Positions 12,501 to 27,530 of a stretch of 64,000 nt of DNA are shown here, one piece after another (position 1 is the first letter of the stretch; each line of letters starts with the position of its first letter). The notes under the pieces were generated by a model. That model was not told the DNA's origin. It searched no databases and was given only the letters and a program-made list of their open reading frames with translations. A program made the position numbers and the translations under genes. Source of the DNA: Metellina segmentata (taxonomy: Eukaryota > Arthropoda > Arachnida > Araneae > Tetragnathidae); NCBI GenBank assembly GCA_947359465.1, contig OX375872.1, positions 127,383,337 to 127,447,336 of the forward strand, given 5' to 3'.

Positions 12501-13922
12501 AACGTGCACCAGGATTTAAACAATGAAACCGTGACAGTTGTAAAGGTACAACCGATTGATTTGTACACTAGATTTGGGAAAATGAAACCCTGATCCTTTT
12601 CAAGAATCTAAAAACAGTAACACCAAAAATGTTTTTGCCTGAAACCTTTTACTAAAAATACAGGAGACAGGTGCATGGTAAATCTGTTGTCTTGGATCAG
12701 GATTTCATTTTCCTAAAATTAAGGAGGACAGGTGCATGTTAAATCTGTTGTCTTGGATCAGGATTTCATTTTCCTAAAATTAAGGAGACAGCTGCATGTT
12801 AAATCTGTTGTCTTGAGGTTATTCAATGGGATGTGGATAGTTCTCATGGGAACTGAAACCTGGTTGGGTGTACGTTATACGAGTTTTATACATGGCATGG
12901 AAAAGGGTTCTAGCAAGATATTCTATAGCAACCACAACTCATTTAAAAAGGTAACTAAAAATACATACCAACTTAGTGCAATGAATCACAAAGCATGCTC
13001 AAAGAACAGGTGCACATTCAATTGACTGACAGGGGATATGAATTCCATCCAAGGGTCCTAGCTCAGGTGTTGTATGAATCTTTCATATGGGAACTGAAAC
13101 ATGGATTGGGTGTGAGAGAATAGCATGGGAAAATAAGTTGATTCTGAAAAAAACAACCACTGATTGAGTTATGTGAAAAGGTAAATTCAAATCTCAAGAG
13201 AAATACATCCTCCTGAAAGAAGGGCAACCAGGTCAGTCGATCAAAGTGACCATCAGAATTTGAGCATTTGTAAATGTGAAAACAGTAATTCACCCATACA
13301 AATCTTGCAGCAAGCCACTACTGGGTTTGTCAACAAAAACCAGATAAATCAGTAGAATAACACATCACAACGAATGAATACTAAATCGAATTCAATGAGC
13401 ATAATCAAATCTCACATGTCAAATAAACATTTAATCGGATCTTGTAACTAGGGAGAAATGAATGAATATCTCACCACTGCACACCAAAAAGTATATTCTA
13501 GCATTTCATAAAGATCAGAGCATCACAAAACAAATTCAGATACTTTCAGGGCCATCAAATCTTATAAATAGGTATAAATGAGAAGCATTAGTGAATAATC
13601 AATGCAAAATCCATACCTTTATATCTTCCAGGAGTACGGGGATATGAATCAGGATGCTTGCTGCTGTGCATGAAAACATTACAAAAATGAATCACTCAAA
13701 CACAGCCTACACACAGTTGACAGAAAGCCCCAACAGGTCAATTTATCAAAGGGACCATTGGGATTTGAGCATTACATCCAATCACTCACAGCACATATGA
13801 ATTCAACCAAACTGCAGGAAATTATTGTTTACTTTCCCCATGGAGATACAAATCCATCCCAAAAGTTTTATAAATGTGTTGCTAATTATTGTTCCCAGTC
13901 CTAAATGGTAGGTAACAACATG

Positions 13923-14155
13923 ACACATACGACTTCCATCAACAATACATGGGAGATCATATTGTTCCAAATGCATTTTCATTTGCCCCTTCCACTTACT
14001 CCAATTTCCAGCTCCTTCCACTTTGTCTATCTGTACCTTTAGATCAGCTATACTAGCGACTCGCTCTGCTAGACCTAACTTAATAAAGTTCGTTTTCCTT
14101 TTCAAAAACTGCAGATTTACTTCACGTAGTTTTAAAACGTGATAAGCCCATAACA
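13923..14155 (-). pseudogene. Ty1/copia gag N-terminus, truncated (copy 2)
   Basis: Same fragment in array copy 2. It reads VEGAGNW where copy 1 has VEGTGNW, and YDLPCIVDGSRM where copy 1 has YDLPSIVDGSRM. Confidence 0.75.
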
Positions 14156-14344
14156 TGATACGATTATCAACAAATCAGGGTCATCAAAAAAACAGGAAAA
14201 CTCAAGGGCTAAGAGAATAAGCATTTAATATGTAAACAAAATACATATTACACAAAAGACAACAGAATGCATTAGTGAGAAGTTGTAGTTGTAGTTAATA
14301 CAATAGGTGTATAAGTTGAGTTGTAGCTCGTCTCTTTTCCAACA
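14156..14344 (-). mobile_element. copia 5' LTR (copy 2)
   Basis: TGTTGG...ATCA, 189 bp. It carries the variants AATGCATTAG and AGCTCGTCTC (plus-strand view), which are shared with copy 3. Confidence 0.7.
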
Positions 14345-17300
14345 ACATTGCCAAGTTCATTTCTCATTACAAGTCACCATAATATTTATAGGTTTCAAGT
14401 TGTATTTCAAAAACATATCAGCATGCAGAAACGAAGGCTTTCCTGGATTTTAAAATCATCCATGTGTTCCCCAAGTCTTTAATAATAATGTCTAAATTAC
14501 CATAGTGAAATTTAATCTGAATCTAATGGCATTTCATATTTAAAGAAATATTTTTTCTCATGTTGCATTGCATTTCTGTGTCTATTTCTTCAATTTGTTG
14601 AGATGTATTTGGTATTCACTGATTTATATGAACCATTGGATTCAATGTTGACTATTTTAGAAGCAAGCATTTATAAAGGATGGCTTAGATTCAAATTAGT
14701 TTTGTTGCAGTGTTTGTATCCACTTTTAACATATATATGTCTGGAATTTTGTTGCTTTATTTCTCCTATACATTGAGGAAATATATTGTTCATTTGTGCC
14801 AGTATGATGCTTTTGAAAACAACTTTAATATAACCTTTCAGATATCCATCTGAGAAAGAAAATTAATGCTGAGTTGCGTGCTATGATTACACAGTCTTCT
14901 ATCTAATAAAGAAAATATTGACCTGTGTGTAATAAAAACTGGTTTAATAAAACTTATAAAATCTTCATTGTTGCAATTTTTAACTTGCATTTTTGAATTA
15001 ATGTTGAAGTTTCTTTCCTAGTTTCTAAAAATATAAACATGGATGACCCTAAATATTTGTCTGGGAACAGTTATGTTATCGGTTTTTATGGTCAATTGGT
15101 GTCATTCTGCAAGACAATCTGATGAGGTTTTATACATGGCATGGAAAAGAATTTTAGCATAATATTCTATACCAACAACAACTCATTTAAAAAGGTAATT
15201 TGAAAATACATACCAATATATGTGCAATGAATCACAAAGCATGCTGAAAGAACTGGTGCACATTAAATGTATTGTCATGTGATATGAATTCCATCCAAGG
15301 ATCCTAGCTTAGGTGTTGCCTGGTTCAATAGAATGTGGATCTTTCACATGGGAACTGAAACATGGATTGGGTGTGAGAGAATGGCATGGGAAAATAACTA
15401 TATATTGAAAAAGCAACAACTGATTGAGTTTTATGAAGGTAAAAAAATTTAAATCTCGAGAGAAATTCATCCTCATTAAAGAAGGATCAAACAGGTCAGT
15501 CGATCAAAGTGACCATCAGAATTTGAGCATTTCTAATGTGAACACAGTAATTCACCTATACAAATCTTGCCGCAAGCCACTTCTGGGTTCGTCAACAAAA
15601 ACCATATAAATCAGTCCAATAACATATCATCACGAATGAATACTAAATTGAGTTCAAACAGCATAGTCTAATCTCACATGTCATATAAACATTTAATAGG
15701 ATCTTGTAACTAGAGAGAAATGAATATCTCACCACAGTATACCAAAAAGTATATTCTAGGATTTCATAAAGATCTGAGCATCACAAAACATATTCAATAC
15801 ATACTTTCAGTGCCATCATATCTTATAAAAAGGTAGAAATTAGAAGCATTAGTGAATAATCAATGCCAAATCCATACCTTTATATCTTCCAGGAGTATGG
15901 GGATATGAATCAGGATGCTTGCTGCTGTGCATGAAAACATTACAGAAGTGAATCCCTCAAACACAGTTGACAGAAAGCCCCAACAGGTCAATTTATCAAA
16001 GGGACCATTGGGATTTGAGGATTACATCCAATCACTCACAGCAGATATGAATTCAACCAAACTGCAAGAAATTATTGTTTACTTTCCCCATGGAGATACA
16101 AATCCACTCCAAAAGTTTTATAAATGCGTTGCTAATTATTGTTTACAGTCCCAAATGGTAGGTAACAACACACAGTCCCCCATTCTGTCGGTGTAAAAAA
16201 AAAGGAAAAAAATTGATGATTGGATACCTGTCTATTAGATTCATGTGGAGCGATGGGATCCCTCTCCATTAGATTCATGTTTCCGATGCAAGTTAAATCT
16301 GTTGTGGATTTCATATTTCTGGTGCACATTAAATCTGTTGTGGATTTCATGTTTCTGGAGCACATTATATCTGTTGTGGATTCAAGCTTCCCAAATCTGG
16401 TATAACATACAGGTATAATCATTTCCTGAAAGCCACTCTGGTGCCATCTATAAAAGAAGCAACTGGGATTAGAAATCCCTGTTTTATTTATCCTGTCAGG
16501 ATTTCTCCCAAACAATGAAAAGGTCTCATTTAAAAGCTTGAAAACACAATCCAAATAGGAGTTGATGCTCACTTTGTAGAAATCTTGTAACTTACTGTAA
16601 GCTCTATGGGGATTTTAAACCTAATTGGCATATTTTTGCCTTCAGAAGAGAATACATGTTAAAATTTGTAGGATTTCATTTTACGGTGCAGGATACAATT
16701 CCCTGGATATACATAGCCCCATGAACATGTATTGTATAAGATGTAGATATTATGTGTGAACATGTGTGGCAAGAAAATGATTGTTTCCCAAACCTATTTT
16801 CATGTGTGAACACGTGTGGCACGAAATTGATTGTTTCCCAAACCTATTCTCATGTGGTTTTCAATTCACTGGATAAAATCCCCATGACGTGTGGCATAAA
16901 AATGATTTCGGTATATATACTTACAATGCCTTGGCAGAATTCACTGAAACAAGGAATTGAACAATTAAAAAAAAAACAATATATATATAAATATATGAAT
17001 ATTTCACATGATTATTCAATAGCAGATTGCAAAAAATTCGGACTACAGTGTGCCAAATACCATTACTGCAAGTGTGGCCAAGAAACAAACACTTTCTAAT
17101 CTTATAGCAGAATTCTCGCTGATATGGGAACTGAAACACAATGGATGATGTCAGGTCATCCTGAAAGCACACTCGTACAGAGGGGCCTCAAACCGGTCGC
17201 AGTCTATCCGAGTGACCATCAGGATTTGAGAAGATTAAAAAATATCAGAGTACATGCTGAAAGACATTCAATCTCCATCCAGTTTCCACAGGACGATAGC

Positions 17301-20300
17301 ATACATTTAAATGTTTTTGGCTTAATATATTTTGTGATCTATTCTCACAAACAGCTGTTATGTTTCTCTCCTGCTTGAAAACACAATCTAAATACTTAAC
17401 TCTACTTAATGAATAACCTATTGATTGTGAAAACAAATAATGGAACAGCCTAGCAAAACATTACACTGAATAATCTTAAATACTTGTTGTTACATTTCTA
17501 GCATTGAACAAGTCTCACTCAATAAACATTCCTCGAAATGGGTCAATGTTTTCAAAGGCTCCAGATAAAAGAATCTCACCGTTATATTGTATACTCTAAC
17601 AGGAGTATGGGCATATGAATCAGGATGCTTGCTGATGTGTATCTTTCCCACGTGGCATTAGAGAAATGAATCTTGGAAACGCAGTCTTTGACACAAACTT
17701 GACAAAAAACCCTAACAGGTCAATCGAGATTTGAGCATTTGTAAATTGACATGAATCACTCACAGCAGATATGAATTCAACCAGACACACCACTGCAGAA
17801 TAGTTGCTAATTATTGTTTACAGTCCCCATGGTTGGAAACAACACACATTTGAACTCACACCAATGCGGATCATTTCTTCACAGACAGCTGTGTATACAT
17901 AAAGTGACATAAATAGTTTAAAAGATTCCCATGGAGATACAGATCCAATGAAAGAGTCCCATGGAGATACAAACCCAATGTAAACAACACACCAGTTGTT
18001 TAAATGGTGCTAATTACTGTAGTGACATGACATTTAAAATTACATTTTATAGTTTTTTACTGCAAACGTAGCTTTCAATTAACAAGTAATACTTTTCATA
18101 AAACTTAATTTAATTAGTTTTAATGTCCTTCAACTATATATAACCAGCAAGTATAGGGCATATTACTCTACAAAATTCTTGTTACTTAAGAATTTTGTAC
18201 AGTAGTATGCCCTATACCTGATGGTCATATATATATATTCAATACAGTATTTGTAAATGTGAATGCAGCACCATCTCATAGCAAGCCCCATGAATGACTT
18301 GTATGTGTGTGAACAGTTACAAATACATAATCTTTTAAAAAAACAAATGGGTATGTAAATCTAACAGGTAAAACAATACATTGAATCAACAGCACTAGAA
18401 ATGAAATATCAACACAAATCAATTAACGTAAACCAGTATAGTTTTCCAGATCAATCCAAAAAGCGAGCCAGTTGCATTTTGAACTCCATCAACAAAAAAC
18501 AGCGTTTTCCTTGAAAACAGAATCATCTATGAAAGCACACTCTTACAGAAAGCAGGTGCAGTCTATCCCATCAGGATTTGAGAAGTTAATCGAAACAGAG
18601 TTTGTGCATGGTAGGAATTTACAACACAGACATGCACGTTCAATCTGGGACAGTGTTTGTAAATGTGAATGCAGCTCCCTTGTGAACAGTTCCAATCAGT
18701 ATGTAAATCTGCCATGACATTGAATTTAAAAAAAAGTATTTTCTTCCTATTGCCACATGTGTCGAGATCAATCGAGCCAAAAATAACAACCAGTGTCAAA
18801 TAAATTACCAGCAACCTAAAATGTTTTTTTACTTGAAATGAAATATCAACCAGTTTTAGTTTCCAATCCAAAAAAAGTAAATTAGCAAGCCAGAATTCAC
18901 AATAGTTGCATTTATCAACAAAGAAGCACCGTTTAGCTTTAAATGTAAACAATACTTGGGAAAATGAAACCCTGATCCAAATCTCATGACTACAGATTTA
19001 ACGTGCACCAGGATATGGGAAAATGAAACCTTGATCCAATATAGATTTAACATGCACATGAATTTAGAAAAATGAAACAATGACTACAGATTTAACGTGC
19101 ACCAGGATTTAAACAATGAAACCATGACAGTTGTAAAGGTACAACCGATTGATTTGTACACTAGATTTGGGAAAATGAAACCCTGATCCTTTTCAAGAAT
19201 CTAAAAACAGTAACACCAAAAATGTTTTTGCCTGAAACCTTTTACTAAAAATACAGGAGACAGGTGCATGGTAAATCTGTTGTCTTGGATCAGGATTTCA
19301 TTTTCCTAAAATTAAGGAGACAGGTGCATGTTAAATCTGTTGTCTTGGATCAGGATTTCATTTTCCTAAAATTAAGGAGACAGCTGCATGTTAAATCTGT
19401 TGTCTTGAGGTTATTCAATGGGATGTGGATAGTTCTCATGGGAACTGAAACCTGGTTGGGTGTACGTTATACGAGTTTTATACATGGCATGGAAAAGGGT
19501 TCTAGCAAGATATTCTATAGCAACCACAACTCATTTAAAAAGGTAACTAAAAATACATACCAACTTAGTGCAATGAATCACAAAGCATGCTCAAAGAACA
19601 GGTGCACATTCAATTGACTGACAGGGGATATGAATTCCATCCAAGGATCCTAGCTCAGGTGTTGTATGAATCTTTCATATGGGAACTGAAACATGGATTG
19701 GGTGTGAGAGAATAGCATGGGAAAATAAGTTGATTCTGAAAAAAAAAACCACTGATTGAGTTATGTGAAAAGGTAAATTCAAATCTCAAGAGAAATACAT
19801 CCTCCTGAAAGAAGGGCAACCAGGTCAGTCGATCAAAGTGACCATCAGAATTTGAGCATTTGTAAATGTGAAAACAGTAATTCACCCATACAAATCTTGC
19901 AGCAAGCCACTACTGGGTTTATCAACAAAAACCAGATAAATCAGTCCAATAACACATCACAACGAATGAATACTAAATCGAATTCAATGAGCATAATCAA
20001 ATCTCACATGTCAAATAAACATTTAATCGGATCTTGTAACTAGGGAGAAATGAATCAATATCTCACCACTGCACACCAAAAAGTATATTCTAGCATTTCA
20101 TAAAGATCAGAGCATCACAAAACAAATTCAGATACTTTCAGGGCCATCAAATCTTATAAATAGGTATAAATGAGAAGCATTAGTGAATAATCAATGCAAA
20201 ATCCATACCTTTATATCTTCCAGGAGTACGGGGATATGAATCAGGATGCTTGCTGCTGTGCATGAAAACATTACAAAAATGAATCACTCAAACACAGCCT

Positions 20301-20514
20301 ACACACAGTTGACAGAAAGCCCCAACAGGTCAATTTATCAAAGGGACCATTGGGATTTGAGCATTACATCCAATCACTCACAGCACATATGAATTCAACC
20401 AAACTGCAGGAAATTATTGTTTACTTTCCCCATGGAGATACAAATCCATCCCAAAAGTTTTATAAATGTGTTGCTAATTATTGTTCCCAGTCCTAAATGG
20501 TAGGTAACAACATG

Positions 20515-20747
20515 ACACATACGACTTCCATCAACAATAGATGGGAGATCATATTGTTCCAAATGCATTTTCATTTGCCCCTTCCACTTACTCCAATTTC
20601 CAGCTCCTTCCACTTTGTCTATCTGTACCTTTAGATCAGCTATACTAGCGACTCGCTCTGCTAGACCTAACTTAATAAAGTTCGTTTTCCTTTTCAAAAA
20701 CTGCAGATTTACTTCACGTAGTTTTAAAACGTGATAAGCCCATAACA
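20515..20747 (-). pseudogene. Ty1/copia gag N-terminus, truncated (copy 3)
   Basis: Reads VEGAGNW and YDLPSIVDGSRM. The same break after the C codon is present. Confidence 0.75.
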
Positions 20748-20936
20748 TGATACGATTATCAACAAATCAGGGTCATCAAAAAAACAGGAAAACTCAAGGG
20801 CTAAGAGAATAAGCATTTAATATGTAAACAAAATACATATTACACAAAAGACAACAGAATGCATTAGTGAGAAGTTGTAGTTGTAGTTAATACAATAGGT
20901 GTATAAGTTGAGTTGTAGCTCGTCTCTTTTCCAACA
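20748..20936 (-). mobile_element. copia 5' LTR (copy 3)
   Basis: 189 bp, with the same variants as copy 2. Confidence 0.7.
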
Positions 20937-23900
20937 ACATTGCCAAGTTCATTTCTCATTACAAGTCACCATAATATTTATAGGTTTCAAGTTGTATTTC
21001 AAAAACATATCAGCATGCAGAAACGAAGGCTTTCCTGGATTTTAAAATCATCCATGTGTTCCCCAAGAGTCTTTAATAATAATGTCTAAATTACCATAGT
21101 GAAATTTAATCTGAATCTAATGGCATTTCATATTTAAAGAAATATTTTTTCTCATGTTGCATTGCATTTCTGTGTCTATTTCTTCAATTTGTTGAGATGT
21201 ATTTGGTATTCACTGATTTATATGAACCATTGGATTCAATGTTGACTATTTTAGAAGCAAGCATTTATAAAGGATGGCTTAGATTCAAATTAGTTTTGTT
21301 GCAGTGTTTGTATCCACTTTTAACATATATATGTCTGGAATTTTGTTGCTTTATTTCTCCTATACATTGAGGAAATATATTGTTCATTTGTGCCAGTATG
21401 ATGCTTTTGAAAACAACTTTAATATAACCTTTCAGATATCCATCTGAGAAAGAAAATTAATGCTGAGTTGCGTGCTATGATTACACAGTCTTCTATCTAA
21501 TAAAGAAAATATTGACCTGTGTGTAATAAAAACTGGTTTAATAAAACTTATAAAATCTTCATTGTTGCAATTTTTAACTTGCATTTTTGAATTAATGTTG
21601 AAGTTTCTTTCCTAGTTTCTAAAAATATAAACATGGATGACCCTAAATATTTGTCTGGGAACAGTTATGTTATCGGTTTTTATGGTCAATTGGTGTCATT
21701 CTGCAAGACAATCTGATGAGGTTTTATACATGGCATGGAAAAGAATTTTAGCATAATATTCTATACCAACAACAACTCATTTAAAAAGGTAATTTGAAAA
21801 TACATACCAATATATGTGCAATGAATCACAAAGCATGCTGAAAGAACTGGTGCACATTAAATGTATTGTCATGTGATATGAATTCCATCCAAGGATCCTA
21901 GCTTAGGTGTTGCCTGGTTCAATAGAATGTGGATCTTTCACATGGGAACTGAAACATGGATTGGGTGTGAGAGAATGGCATGGGAAAATAACTATATATT
22001 GAAAAAGCAACAACTGATTGAGTTTTATGAAGGTAAAAAAATTTAAATCTCGAGAGAAATTCATCCTCATTAAAGAAGGATCAAACAGGTCAGTCGATCA
22101 AAGTGACCATCAGAATTTGAGCATTTCTAATGTGAACACAGTAATTCACCTATACAAATCTTGCCGCAAGCCACTTCTGGGTTCGTCAACAAAAACCATA
22201 TAAATCAGTCCAATAACATATCATCACGAATGAATACTAAATTGAGTTCAAACAGCATAGTCTAATCTCACATGTCATATAAACATTTAATAGGATCTTG
22301 TAACTAGAGAGAAATGAATATCTCACCACAGTATACCAAAAAGTATATTCTAGGATTTCATAAAGATCTGAGCATCACAAAACATATTCAATACATACTT
22401 TCAGTGCCATCATATCTTATAAAAAGGTAGAAATTAGAAGCATTAGTGAATAATCAATGCCAAATCCATACCTTTATATCTTCCAGGAGTATGGGGATAT
22501 GAATCAGGATGCTTGCTGCTGTGCATGAAAACATTACAGAAGTGAATCCCTCAAACACAGTTGACAGAAAGCCCCAACAGGTCAATTTATCAAAGGGACC
22601 ATTGGGATTTGAGGATTACATCCAATCACTCACAGCAGATATGAATTCAACCAAACTGCAAGAAATTATTGTTTACTTTCCCCATGGAGATACAAATCCA
22701 CTCCAAAAGTTTTATAAATGCGTTGCTAATTATTGTTTACAGTCCCAAATGGTAGGTAACAACACACAGTCCCCCATTCTGTCGGTGTAAAAAAAAAGGA
22801 AAAAAATTGATGATTGGATACCTGTCTATTAGATTCATGTGGAGCGATGGGATCCCTCTCCATTAGATTCATGTTTCCGATGCAAGTTAAATCTGTTGTG
22901 GATTTCATATTTCTGGTGCACATTAAATCTGTTGTGGATTTCATGTTTCTGGAGCACATTATATCTGTTGTGGATTCAAGCTTCCCAAATCTGGTATAAC
23001 ATACAGGTATAATCATTTCCTGAAAGCCACTCTGGTGCCATCTATAAAAGAAGCAACTGGGATTAGAAATCCCTGTTTTATTTATCCTGTCAGGATTTCT
23101 CCCAAACAATGAAAAGGTCTCATTTAAAAGCTTGAAAACACAATCCAAATAGGAGTTGATGCTCACTTTGTAGAAATCTTGTAACTTACTGTAAGCTCTA
23201 TGGGGATTTTAAACCTAATTGGCATATTTTTGCCTTCAGAAGAGAATACATGTTAAAATTTGTAGGATTTCATTTTACGGTGCAGGATACAATTCCCTGG
23301 ATATACATAGCCCCATGAACATGTATTGTATAAGATGTAGATATTATGTGTGAACATGTGTGGCAAGAAAATGATTGTTTCCCAAACCTATTTTCATGTG
23401 TGAACACGTGTGGCACGAAATTGATTGTTTCCCAAACCTATTCTCATGTGGTTTTCAATTCACTGGATAAAATCCCCATGACGTGTGGCATAAAAATGAT
23501 TTCGGTATATATACTTACAATGCCTTGGCAGAATTCACTGAAACAAGGAATTGAACAATTAAAAAAAAAACAATATATATATAAATATATGAATATTTCA
23601 CATGATTATTCAATAGCAGATTGCAAAAAATTCGGACTACAGTGTGCCAAATACCATTACTGCAAGTGTGGCCAAGAAACAAACACTTTCTAATCTTATA
23701 GCAGAATTCTCGCTGATATGGGAACTGAAACACAATGGATGATGTCAGGTCATCCTGAAAGCACACTCGTACAGAGGGGCCTCAAACCGGTCGCAGTCTA
23801 TCCGAGTGACCATCAGGATTTGAGAAGATTAAAAAATATCAGAGTACATGCTGAAAGACATTCAATCTCCATCCAGTTTCCACAGGACGATAGCATACAT

Positions 23901-26900
23901 TTAAATGTTTTTGGCTTAATATATTTTGTGATCTATTCTCACAAACAGCTGTTATGTTTCTCTCCTGCTTGAAAACACAATCTAAATACTTAACTCTACT
24001 TAATGAATAACCTATTGATTGTGAAAACAAATAATGGAACAGCCTAGCAAAACATTACACTGAATAATCTTAAATACTTGTTGTTACATTTCTAGCATTG
24101 AACAAGTCTCACTCAATAAACATTCCTCGAAATGGGTCAATGTTTTCAAAGGCTCCAGATAAAAGAATCTCACCGTTATATTGTATACTCTAACAGGAGT
24201 ATGGGCATATGAATCAGGATGCTTGCTGATGTGTATCTTTCCCACGTGGCATTAGAGAAATGAATCTTGGAAACGCAGTCTTTCACACAAACTTGACAAA
24301 AAACCCTAACAGGTCAATCGAGATTTGAGCATTTGTAAATTGACATGAATCACTCACAGCAGATATGAATTCAACCAGACACACCACTGCAGAATAGTTG
24401 CTAATTATTGTTTACAGTCCCCATGGTTGGAAACAACACACATTTGAACTCACACCAATGCGGATCATTTCTTCACAGACAGCTGTGTATACATAAAGTG
24501 ACATAAATAGTTTAAAAGATTCCCATGGAGATACAGATCCAATGAAAGAGTCCCATGGAGATACAAACCCAATGTAAACAACACACCAGTTGTTTAAATG
24601 GTGCTAATTACTGTAGTGACATGACATTTAAAATTACATTTTATAGTTTTTTACTGCAAACGTAGCTTTCAATTAACAAGTAATACTTTTCATAAAACTT
24701 AATTTAATTAGTTTTAATGTCCTTCAACTATATATAACCAGCAAGTATAGGGCATATTACTCTACAAAATTCTTGTTACTTAAGAATTTTGTACAGTAGT
24801 ATGCCCTATACCTGATGGTCATATATATATATTCAATACAGTATTTGTAAATGTGAATGCAGCACCATCTCATAGCAAGCCCCATGAATGACTTGTATGT
24901 GTGTGAACAGTTACAAATACATAATCTTTTAAAAAAACAAATGGGTATGTAAATCTAACAGGTAAAACAATACATTGAATCAACAGCACTAGAAATGAAA
25001 TATCAACACAAATCAATTAACGTAAACCAGTATAGTTTTCCAGATCAATCCAAAAAGCGAGCCAGTTGCATTTTGAACTCCATCAACAAAAAACAGCGTT
25101 TTCCTTGAAAACAGAATCATCTATGAAAGCACACTCTTACAGAAAGCAGGTGCAGTCTATCCCATCAGGATTTGAGAAGTTAATCGAAACAGAGTTTGTG
25201 CATGGTAGGAATTTACAACACAGACATGCACGTTCAATCTGGGACAGTGTTTGTAAATGTGAATGCAGCTCCCTTGTGAACAGTTCCAATCAGTATGTAA
25301 ATCTGCCATGACATTGAATTTAAAAAAAAGTATTTTCTTCCTATTGCCACATGTGTCGAGATCAATCGAGCCAAAAATAACAACCAGTGTCAAATAAATT
25401 ACCAGCAACCTAAAATGTTTTTTTACTTGAAATGAAATATCAACCAGTTTTAGTTTCCAATCCAAAAAAAGTAAATTAGCAAGCCAGAATTCACAATAGT
25501 TGCATTTATCAACAAAGAAGCACCGTTTAGCTTTAAATGTAAACAATACTTGGGAAAATGAAACCCTGATCCAAATCTCATGACTACAGATTTAACGTGC
25601 ACCAGGATATGGGAAAATGAAACCTTGATCCAATATAGATTTAACATGCACATGAATTTAGAAAAATGAAACAATGACTACAGATTTAACGTGCACCAGG
25701 ATTTAAACAATGAAACCATGACAGTTGTAAAGGTACAACCGATTGATTTGTACACTAGATTTGGGAAAATGAAACCCTGATCCTTTTCAAGAATCTAAAA
25801 ACAGTAACACCAAAAATGTTTTTGCCTGAAACCTTTTACTAAAAATACAGGAGACAGGTGCATGGTAAATCTGTTGTCTTGGATCAGGATTTCATTTTCC
25901 TAAAATTAAGGAGACAGGTGCATGTTAAATCTGTTGTCTTGGATCAGGATTTCATTTTCCTAAAATTAAGGAGACAGCTGCATGTTAAATCTGTTGTCTT
26001 GAGGTTATTCAATGGGATGTGGATAGTTCTCATGGGAACTGAAACCTGGTTGGGTGTACGTTATACGAGTTTTATACATGGCATGGAAAAGGGTTCTAGC
26101 AAGATATTCTATAGCAACCACAACTCATTTAAAAAGGTAACTAAAAATACATACCAACTTAGTGCAATGAATCACAAAGCATGCTCAAAGAACAGGTGCA
26201 CATTCAATTGACTGACAGGGGATATGAATTCCATCCAAGGATCCTAGCTCAGGTGTTGTATGAATCTTTCATATGGGAACTGAAACATGGATTGGGTGTG
26301 AGAGAATAGCATGGGAAAATAAGTTGATTCTGAAAAAAAAAACCACTGATTGAGTTATGTGAAAAGGTAAATTCAAATCTCAAGAGAAATACATCCTCCT
26401 GAAAGAAGGGCAACCAGGTCAGTCGATCAAAGTGACCATCAGAATTTGAGCATTTGTAAATGTGAAAACAGTAATTCACCCATACAAATCTTGCAGCAAG
26501 CCACTACTGGGTTTATCAACAAAAACCAGATAAATCAGTCCAATAACACATCACAACGAATGAATACTAAATCGAATTCAATGAGCATAATCAAATCTCA
26601 CATGTCAAATAAACATTTAATCGGATCTTGTAACTAGGGAGAAATGAATCAATATCTCACCACTGCACACCAAAAAGTATATTCTAGCATTTCATAAAGA
26701 TCAGAGCATCACAAAACAAATTCAGATACTTTCAGGGCCATCAAATCTTATAAATAGGTATAAATGAGAAGCATTAGTGAATAATCAATGCAAAATCCAT
26801 ACCTTTATATCTTCCAGGAGTACGGGGATATGAATCAGGATGCTTGCTGCTGTGCATGAAAACATTACAAAAATGAATCACTCAAACACAGCCTACACAC

Positions 26901-27108
26901 AGTTGACAGAAAGCCCCAACAGGTCAATTTATCAAAGGGACCATTGGGATTTGAGCATTACATCCAATCACTCACAGCACATATGAATTCAACCAAACTG
27001 CAGGAAATTATTGTTTACTTTCCCCATGGAGATACAAATCCATCCCAAAAGTTTTATAAATGTGTTGCTAATTATTGTTCCCAGTCCTAAATGGTAGGTA
27101 ACAACATG

Positions 27109-27341
27109 ACACATACGACTTCCATCAACAATAGATGGGAGATCATATTGTTCCAAATGCATTTTCATTTGCCCCTTCCACTTACTCCAATTTCCAGCTC
27201 CTTCCACTTTGTCTATCTGTACCTTTAGATCAGCTATACTAGCGACTCGCTCTGCTAGGCCTAACTTAATAAAGTTCGTTTTCCTTTTCAAAAACTGCAG
27301 ATTTACTTCACGTAGTTTTAAAACGTGATAAGCCCATAACA
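27109..27341 (-). pseudogene. Ty1/copia gag N-terminus, truncated (copy 4)
   Basis: The protein matches copy 3, but the DNA changes to copy-1 variants from about 27,258. Confidence 0.75.
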
Positions 27342-27530
27342 TGATACGATTATCAACAAATCAGGGTCATCAAAAAAACAGGAAAACTCAAGGGCTAAGG
27401 GAATAAGCCTTTAATATGTAAACAAAATACATATTACACAAAAGACAACAGAACGCATTAGTGAGAAGTTGTAGTTGTAGTTAATACAATAGGTGTATAA
27501 GTTGAGTTGTAGCTTGTCTCTTTTCCAACA
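27342..27530 (-). mobile_element. copia 5' LTR (copy 4)
   Basis: 189 bp. It carries the copy-1 variants AACGCATTAG and AGCTTGTCTC, plus the private changes AAGGGAATAAGCC. Confidence 0.7.

Larger units (their letters stand above)
9708..16303. repeat. array unit, copy 2
   Basis: 6,596 bp. It shares most variants with copies 3 and 4, including the duplicated TGTGTGAACA(T/C)GTGTGGCA block near 10,156-10,250 and loss of the 138-bp insert of copy 1. Confidence 0.9.
16304..22897. repeat. array unit, copy 3
   Basis: 6,594 bp, almost identical to copy 4. One visible difference is CTTTGACACA at about 17,687 against CTTTCACACA at about 24,281. Confidence 0.9.

Noticed and set aside
3009..27342. Many 60-146-codon open frames repeated in each array unit
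   Set aside because: They shift, truncate or gain stops between copies, overlap on both strands and show no protein family except the copia gag start. They recur because the DNA is tandemly repeated.
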